Source: Sulfuritalea sp.
GTDB taxonomy: Bacteria; Pseudomonadota; Gammaproteobacteria; Burkholderiales; Rhodocyclaceae
Assembly (NCBI GenBank): GCA_021738105.1
Contig: JAIPCS010000105.1
Location: forward strand, 1-11,639
Direction of reading: 5' to 3'
Length of the DNA: 11,639 nucleotides
Part shown: positions 7,901 through 11,639 of the stretch, piece after piece
How the letters are laid out: the number at the start of each line of letters is the position of its first letter
Position numbering within the stretch: position 1 is the stretch's first letter
The notes under the pieces: generated by a model
Seen by the model: only the letters and a program-made list of their open reading frames with translations
What the model was told of the DNA's origin: nothing
Database searches by the model: none
Translations under genes and position numbers: made by a program

Positions 7901-9416
7901 CTGGAGTGGAGTTATCCGCCGTGTCGGCAGGAATCCGGCGGCCAGGGCCGCACTTGTCGCGTGGGTAATGCTTATGAACCAGATCGGTACTGGCCACGGT
8001 GTGCATGCTGCTGCGCGGAAGAGGCAAGCACGGTTTGAGATGGAGAAGGCCAGACCGTGCGTTCCCGTCTGGATCATGCCGTTTTCTCGCCTTGTCGATA
8101 ACTTCAGTCCAATCAAGAATCCCTTCGATGTGATCATCGTTGACGAGGCCAGTCAGGAAAATTCGCTTGGACTTGCTCCATTCTTTATGGCCAAGAAAGT
8201 CATCGTTGTCGGTGACGATGAACAGGTCACTCCGCTCGATGTCGGCGGCGCAGCGGCTCCGATTCAGGATTTGATTCAGCAATGGCTTGGAGACCTGCCG
8301 GCCCCAGCTCTTTTTGATCTGAAGTCGTCCATTTATGACCGGGCGAAAATTGCATTCGGCCAGATCATTCAGCTAACCGAGCACTTCCGCTGCGTGCCGG
8401 AGATCATCCAGTTCAGCAACGATCTTTCCTACAACGGGCAGATCAAACCATTGCGCGATTCCACATCCACCGGGTTAAAACCCGCTCTCGTTCCGCATCG
8501 GGTAAATGGGATCAGAAAGGGCATGTCCAACGAGATTGAAGCAAGAGAAATCGTCTCGCTGATCGCTGCGATGGAGGAACTGCCTGAGTACGCAGGCAAG
8601 ACCATTGGCGTCATTACCTTGCTAGGCGGGGAAAAAGATCAAGTGAAGACAATCGATTGGTTGATACAGGAAAAAATTGCTCCGGTAACGCTTGAACACC
8701 GGCGAATCTTGTGCGGGACACCAGCGCAGTTTCAGGGCGACGAGCGGGACATCATCTTTCATTCGATCATTGATAGCAATGAAGGTGACGGCCCGCTGAT
8801 CATGAAGGGCGACGGACATGGCGACTTGAACAAGAAGCGCTACAACGTGGCGGCAAGTCGCGCAAAAGATCAGCTTTGGGTTGTCCACTCTCTGGATCAT
8901 CAAACCGCTTTGAAGCCAGGCGATTTGCGTCGTCGCCTGATTGAGCACGCGCTGGACCCCGGTCATCTAATGAAGAAGCTGGAGAATGAGGCCGCAAAGA
9001 CCGAGTCCCCGTTCGAGAAGGAGGTACTGGAGCGACTCGTCAGACTGGGGTACAGGGTTCATCCGCAGTGGAAAGTGGGTGCCTACCGTATCGATCTAGT
9101 GGTGGAAGGCGACAGCGGCGCCAAGTTGGCCGTCGAATGCGATGGTGATCGCTGGCACTACGACAAGGTTGCCGAAGACCTTGCGCGTCAAACCCTGCTT
9201 GAGCGGCTCGGCTGGAAGTTTGTTCGGATTCGCGGCTCGGTCTTCTACCGTAATCGCGACGAAGCAATGCAGCCCGTTTTCGCCAGACTTTCCGATCTGG
9301 GGATACCGCCTGTCGCACAAGAGGTAACGGATCAACCTGCGGTCGATGTTGAAGGGCTGCGAGACACGGTGATTCGGCGTGCGGCGGAGTTGCGTCGCGA
9401 ATGGGGTTGGCTATAA
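4980..9416 (+). CDS. UPF1-like superfamily 1 helicase with C-terminal Vsr/MTES_1575-like nuclease
   Basis: This 1478-residue protein is the core of the operon. Residues 1 to about 340 are an unrecognised N-terminal region. Walker A GPPGTGKT is at 366-373, followed by the Ia-like VLVTSHTSKALKVL. About 680 residues, largely helical with a likely coiled coil near 445-475, separate it from Walker B VDEAS (Asp1055-Glu1056), motif III GDDEQ (1078), motif IV LTEHFR (1132-1137), motif V with QFQGDERD (1250-1257) and motif VI YNVAASRAK (Arg1294). All core ATPase/helicase residues look intact. A C-terminal domain from about 1340 has YRIDLVVEG (Asp1372) and VECDGDRWH (Glu1386-x-Asp1388), the D...ExD centre of a PD-(D/E)XK nuclease of the Vsr/DUF559/MTES_1575 type. 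It should unwind or translocate on nucleic acid and cut it. Similar helicase-Vsr fusions are known or predicted antiphage proteins. A TTG at 4974 is an alternative start; the ATG at 4980 is preferred, though its ribosome site is weak and reinitiation after the upstream stop is likely. Confidence 0.93.
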   Translation: MPITPEARARLVSLYSFLKAVSLRSNPPIQNVDQQEKCWRLGEFPAHASLFMGLAEGRESWLELTKPETHLCPEPPAVLKPWLHDGWDALGTEHVRYKNEVVRYDIQGNAVATAFDQHEAWRTWVADRALWRRAELPARKCLDLWNDFFAVNTRLKREGESLELVLGNAIFSCKDLHHPILLKRCQVNYTPQTQTFSFSDTDTPTELYAGLFAGNEFVGLPIKEWNDQLGQSDPHPLGDITNWLKTFRGAFPTAELLEAEPPGKHEQPRIGPAPILFLRKRGAGLTQFIDDVLQALPNAEMVPEHLLRIVGCYSDEPEATEGVTFSDADNAYAGEADDVLLSKEANAAQLAILRRLKHSDGVLVQGPPGTGKTHTIANLLGSLMAEGKSVLVTSHTSKALKVLRHHVSEPLRALCVPVLDSDKTSQKDLQHAMRVLHDGLSQHPDELAQRADSARARRTAILNEIHALRRELETAVNGEYQPLLLAGDQYDPVVAAKEVERGVGVHDWIPGPVTAEVPAPLSQVDLAALYASHQSIPAALEHDLAQVLPSLESVPSVNEFAAGVAELHRHQNARDYKEGCDLWSGIESATAPLEKVIDELIKATGTIPRGEADSWRLAIVETVCQGQDGASNVWELLCQTIEGVEQYVRETAALLFEHDPAIPDRVDIDTYSITVEEIIAYLSDRKSISALTLLLKPAWKRLIASSRVAGKPPTHKIHFEALLARSYLLHHRSRLLGRWNQMVQNHGVPAMPANGLAPEAFAGQLVPAIRAYLGWHRRYWTEVRQSLVAQGLKLADLNQKLPIFNHAYPQAARLHHMVTVVLPPIVAAEQKRRRVAGLEQELESIRQGLSAYTKVDVARALQVAINERSVAAYRQAREALEVLHLLQPKFAQRQQWLAKIRAVAPGWATAYEQRISPHGSTEVTGKIVVAWRWRQFSQELDRRAALSVTDLQSRIERLSVESKLITTEVIKNEAWSGVIRRVGRNPAARAALVAWVMLMNQIGTGHGVHAAARKRQARFEMEKARPCVPVWIMPFSRLVDNFSPIKNPFDVIIVDEASQENSLGLAPFFMAKKVIVVGDDEQVTPLDVGGAAAPIQDLIQQWLGDLPAPALFDLKSSIYDRAKIAFGQIIQLTEHFRCVPEIIQFSNDLSYNGQIKPLRDSTSTGLKPALVPHRVNGIRKGMSNEIEAREIVSLIAAMEELPEYAGKTIGVITLLGGEKDQVKTIDWLIQEKIAPVTLEHRRILCGTPAQFQGDERDIIFHSIIDSNEGDGPLIMKGDGHGDLNKKRYNVAASRAKDQLWVVHSLDHQTALKPGDLRRRLIEHALDPGHLMKKLENEAAKTESPFEKEVLERLVRLGYRVHPQWKVGAYRIDLVVEGDSGAKLAVECDGDRWHYDKVAEDLARQTLLERLGWKFVRIRGSVFYRNRDEAMQPVFARLSDLGIPPVAQEVTDQPAVDVEGLRDTVIRRAAELRREWGWL

Positions 9417-10322
9417 ATGGAAACCGTAGAGCGCTTTCGCGGTGCCCTGCTCGGTCTTGCCTGCGGCGATGCGGTAGGTACGACCGTCGAATTCAAAGCA
9501 CGCGGCAGCTTTGCGCCGGTGAGCGACATGGTCGGCGGAGGGCCGTTTCGCCTCAAGCCGGGTGAGTGGACCGACGACACCTCGATGGCGCTCTGCCTAG
9601 CGACGAGCATGGTCGAATGCGGCCGATTCGATGCGGCGGATCAGATGCAGCGCTACTGCCGTTGGATGGAGAGTGGTTACCTGGCCAGCAACGGGAGGTG
9701 TTTTGACATTGGCCGCACCGTATCCCAGGCGCTGCATGCGTTCAGAAAGACCAGCGAACCATATAGTGGGTCCACCGATCCGAATTCCGCCGGCAATGGG
9801 TGTCTCATGCGACTCGCGCCGGTGCCGATGTTTTTCTTTCCCGACCGCGAGGCGGCAATTGCAATGTCCGGCGAAAGTTCGCGTACAACCCACGGCGCGC
9901 AGGAGTGCATCGAAGCCAGTCGACTGTTCGGCGCGATGCTGGTCGCTGCCTTTTCGGGTTGCAGCAAGGATGAAATCCTGTTCTGTCATGGGGTCGGGAT
10001 CGTTGGCTCGGAAAGATTGCGGCTGGTAGCGGCAGGAAGTTCCCGCCACTCAACTGAAGCGGATATTCAAGGATCGGGCTACGTCGTCGAAAGTCTGGAA
10101 GCATCGCTGTGGTGTTTTCTGAACGCCGATAGTTTTCACGCCGCCGTGCTGCTCCCGACCAATCTTGGTCGCGACGCCGATACCACGGCGGCGATTTGTG
10201 GCCAGCTTGCGGGAGCGTTCTACGGTGAATCCGGCATTCCGCACGAATGGCGCGAGCGACTGGTCATGGCCGGCGAAATCCGGGCGTTGGCAGAGATACT
10301 TTACCGGCGAATTCCTGATTGA
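9417..10322 (+). CDS. ADP-ribosylglycohydrolase (DraG/ARH family)
   Basis: This 301-residue protein fits the dinuclear-Mg ADP-ribosylglycohydrolase family in length and motifs. They appear in order: RGALLGLACGDAVG (8-21), EWTDDTSMAL with the Thr52-Asp53-Asp54 metal site (50-59), SAGNGCLMRLAPV (124-136), SRTTHGA (155-161) and GRDADTTAAICGQLAGAFYG (251-270), whose Asp253, Asp255 and Thr256 supply the second metal cluster. Such enzymes remove ADP-ribose from proteins, nucleic acids or small molecules; the substrate cannot be told from sequence. No signal peptide is seen, so it is cytoplasmic. The ATG follows the helicase stop with no gap (TAAATG), so translation is coupled to the nuclease gene. 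In this setting it could reverse self-inflicted or phage-driven ADP-ribosylation, or act on an NAD-derived signal; both are inference. No ADP-ribosyltransferase gene is visible in the window. Confidence 0.94.
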   Translation: METVERFRGALLGLACGDAVGTTVEFKARGSFAPVSDMVGGGPFRLKPGEWTDDTSMALCLATSMVECGRFDAADQMQRYCRWMESGYLASNGRCFDIGRTVSQALHAFRKTSEPYSGSTDPNSAGNGCLMRLAPVPMFFFPDREAAIAMSGESSRTTHGAQECIEASRLFGAMLVAAFSGCSKDEILFCHGVGIVGSERLRLVAAGSSRHSTEADIQGSGYVVESLEASLWCFLNADSFHAAVLLPTNLGRDADTTAAICGQLAGAFYGESGIPHEWRERLVMAGEIRALAEILYRRIPD

Positions 10323-11048
10323 CCGCTTATCGCTCTGATCCGGTCAGTTGCCATGCCTTTATCCTATGGCAGCTCAGGGCACCGACCTGCCCGTGGCTAA
10401 GGAAATCTCACCGGCAGCTCCCAGTCTTAAGCACTCATTCTGCTTACGCAGTTCTTAGTGTGTTGCATCGACCGGTTGAATCCAAGGACTGATTGCGGTC
10501 ATTGGCTATTCGTGGGACGTTGGCACGGAATATTCCAATCAGCTAACGAATGCTGCGAATGGCGAGTGGCTCCTTAGCGAAGTGCACCGGCCAGCGACTG
10601 CGACTGCGACTGCGGCACTATAGAGGAAGTTGCGCCACAGTTTGGGTACGGTGATCGCCCATCGCCGCACCGGTAGCGTCGAAAAGATCCAATCGACCAG
10701 AAACGCCGCCTAGCCTTGTACTACCTTCGGGGCGTCGGCCATGCGCCGGGTGTTGCATGAAGGGCAAACGCCACGACAATTGCAGGAGTAGGCGGTCAGG
10801 AAATCGTGCTGGCACTCGTCGCAGTAGGCTCGGGATCACCATAAGGTCTTTGCCAACGATTACGACAAACGCCACGTCGCACAGCACCGGTGCTTCAGTC
10901 GTAGCAGGAAGCTCCTCCGACTGCTCCGACTCCCTCGGTTGGCCGGTTTCACAGCCGACACCTGACGCTGGCCCTCACGGCTGATGTCAATAGCGATAAT
11001 CGTTCGCAAATGCGTGATGACCCGGTCCGCAACCCGTCGACCAGACTG
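10323..11048. other. Non-coding interval with a decayed transposase; no intact gene
   Basis: No intact gene is seen between the glycohydrolase stop and the FNR box. Just after the stop, TGACCG (10320-10325) and CGGTCA (10341-10346) form a six-base stem with a 15-base loop, and TGCCAT (10349-10354) / ATGGCA (10366-10371) form a second stem with an 11-base loop. Neither is followed by a T-run, so they are at best weak or factor-dependent terminator elements. A GCGACT triplet repeat (three exact copies, 10594-10611) precedes the transposase fragment. The stretch 10372-10590 shows nothing I can name. Confidence 0.5.
10621..10832 (-). pseudogene. IS91-family transposase remnant (zinc-finger region)
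   Basis: Read on the minus strand from 10832, one frame gives RAYCDECQHDFLTAYSCN followed by CRGVCPSCNTRRMADAP, the cysteine-rich N-terminal zinc-finger signature of IS91/ISCR-type transposases (usually HDFLIAFSCKGRGVCPSC and RRMAET). After a TAG stop at 10710-10712 the same frame continues with AAFLVDWIFSTLPVRRWAIT and VPKLWRNFL, matching the next conserved block (LVDHVFPRLPVRQWVLSVPK). An upstream TGA and loss of the catalytic HUH and Tyr regions show it is dead and truncated. IS91-like elements move by rolling circle and often carry adjacent DNA, so the remnant bears on how the neighbouring operon arrived. The family call is firm from the motif; the boundaries are approximate and the remnant may extend to about 10560. 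Confidence 0.85.
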
Positions 11049-11062
11049 TTGATATAAATCAA
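11049..11062. promoter_or_regulatory. Perfect FNR/Anr-type binding site
   Basis: TTGATATAAATCAA is an exact match to the TTGAT-N4-ATCAA consensus recognised by FNR, Anr and related oxygen-responsive (or Dnr-type nitric-oxide-responsive) CRP-family regulators. Its centre at 11055.5 is 41.5 bases upstream of the start site predicted from the -10 box at 11085-11090, the classic position for class II activation. This predicts that the downstream secreted protein is switched on at low oxygen or during denitrification. Confidence 0.75.
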
Positions 11063-11084
11063 CAAGCCCCTGGTAAATCTGGAA

Positions 11085-11090
11085 TATACG
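11085..11090 (+). promoter_or_regulatory. Probable -10 box of the FNR-dependent promoter
   Basis: TATACG sits in an AT-rich stretch with no recognisable -35 hexamer at the right distance; the FNR site replaces it, as is usual for activator-dependent promoters. The start would be near 11097, leaving a leader of about 70 bases. An alternative -10 in the TGAATATATG stretch slightly downstream would give -51 spacing and fits less well. Confidence 0.5.
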
Positions 11091-11167
11091 TAAATTGAAT
11101 ATATGTGGTCTTGTGGGAGAGTTCCTAAAGTAGAAAAAGAGTACAAACTATTACGGAGACCAAAACA

Positions 11168-11639
11168 ATGAGAGTCAAATTTGTGGCTGGAGTAATGTGT
11201 TTTGTTGGAGTCTTGGGGATGTCGTTATCAGGAACATCTCCTGTGGAGGCGAGTCCTGTGGAGAGGTTGGCTACACAGTCAATTAGTTCGCATTTATTGG
11301 ACCGTCGCTACGATCAGGTGGCTTTTCTGACAGCGCACAATGCGTTTGCCAACGAAGAAGAGGGATGGAAGTATCATCAACAATCCAAGAGTATTCTGAA
11401 TCAACTGCGTTACGGAGTACGGGGATTTATGCTGGATGTGCACTATGCGGAACGGCCTGAGTCGGCGACCAATGCTGATCTGTATGGTAAGAGCACAGGA
11501 AGAGATTGCCCATCGGGTTACTGGTCCTGTATGGGGAGTTGCTATAAAGGTTGCAGCGACTCCTTTGGCTCTGGCTGGGAGAAAGCGACCAGCCGTTGTG
11601 ACTGCAAAAAAGACGTCAGAGGGACGGATCCCCATAAAA
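11168..11639 (+). CDS. Secreted PI-PLC-like protein with six-cysteine segment, C-terminus beyond window
   Basis: The frame is open through the right edge; 157 residues are visible. Residues 1-28 form a signal peptide (charged MRVK, hydrophobic core, VEA before the likely cleavage), so the product is exported. VAFLTAHNAFAN (51-62) followed by QQSKSILNQLRYGVRGFMLDVH (from 71) matches the start of the PI-PLC X-type TIM barrel: His57 would be the first catalytic His and the GVRGFMLDVH strand carries a conserved Asp (Asp90) and His (His92). The second catalytic His and later strands are not in view. Between 114 and 146 there are six cysteines (114, 121, 125, 129, 144, 146), an unusual disulfide-rich segment. 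GGAG ten bases upstream serves as ribosome site. The gene has visibly lower GC than those to its left and its own FNR-type promoter, so it is probably a separate acquisition. Substrate could be phosphoinositide or another phosphodiester; calling it a phospholipase is provisional. Confidence 0.85.
   Translation, partial: MRVKFVAGVMCFVGVLGMSLSGTSPVEASPVERLATQSISSHLLDRRYDQVAFLTAHNAFANEEEGWKYHQQSKSILNQLRYGVRGFMLDVHYAERPESATNADLYGKSTGRDCPSGYWSCMGSCYKGCSDSFGSGWEKATSRCDCKKDVRGTDPHK

Noticed and set aside
7560..8282. 240-codon minus-strand frame inside the helicase gene
   Set aside because: Antisense to the helicase Walker B region; no family features.
10320..10371. Two small stem-loops after the glycohydrolase gene as an intrinsic terminator
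   Set aside because: Stems are only six bases with long loops and no T-run follows.
10998..11012. Possible Fur-like site GCGATAATCGTTCGC
   Set aside because: Too few matches to the Fur consensus and only short symmetric ends.
11294..11635. 113-codon minus-strand frame at the right end
   Set aside because: Antisense to the signal-peptide-bearing PI-PLC-like gene, which has its own promoter and ribosome site.

Overview
The window looks like a chromosomal accessory region of an aromatic-degrading proteobacterium, most likely a betaproteobacterium. That guess rests on a GC-rich 4-oxalomesaconate hydratase / CHA aldolase pair and is not firmly supported. There are ten protein genes (two cut by the window edges), one decayed transposase, and no rRNA, tRNA or CRISPR array that I can see.

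Region A (1-2833, minus strand) is a compact catabolic operon. It is read from a cytoplasmic ModA-like substrate-binding-fold protein, through a LigJ-type 4-oxalomesaconate hydratase and a LigK-type 4-carboxy-4-hydroxy-2-oxoadipate (CHA) aldolase, to an NAD(P)-dependent Rossmann oxidoreductase that runs off the left edge. LigJ and LigK catalyse the last two steps of the protocatechuate 4,5-cleavage / gallate pathway, which end in pyruvate and oxaloacetate.

Region B (2834-3715) has no convincing gene. It holds a short 15-bp tandem repeat and what may be old mobile-element debris, and it ends in an AT-rich promoter with a near-consensus -35/-10 pair for the next operon.

Region C (3716-10322, plus strand) is the main point of interest. 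Five genes are packed with gaps of 12, -1, 2 and 0 bases: a protein with two ribbon-helix-helix-like segments (probable autoregulator), a DUF4258-like small protein, a 76-residue unknown, a 1478-residue UPF1-like superfamily 1 helicase with a C-terminal Vsr/MTES_1575-like PD-(D/E)XK nuclease, and an ADP-ribosylglycohydrolase with its metal-binding motifs intact. The helicase-nuclease fusion, small toxin/antitoxin-like partners, ADP-ribose enzyme, single regulated promoter and mobile-element remnant next door suggest a genome-defence or conflict cassette. I do not recognise this exact gene set as a named system.

Region D (10323-11167) contains a decayed IS91-family transposase fragment on the minus strand. 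Close to its right end is a perfect FNR/Anr box placed for class II activation of the last gene. That gene (11168 to the right edge) encodes the N-terminal half of a secreted PI-PLC-like protein with a six-cysteine segment. Its lower GC suggests separate acquisition.
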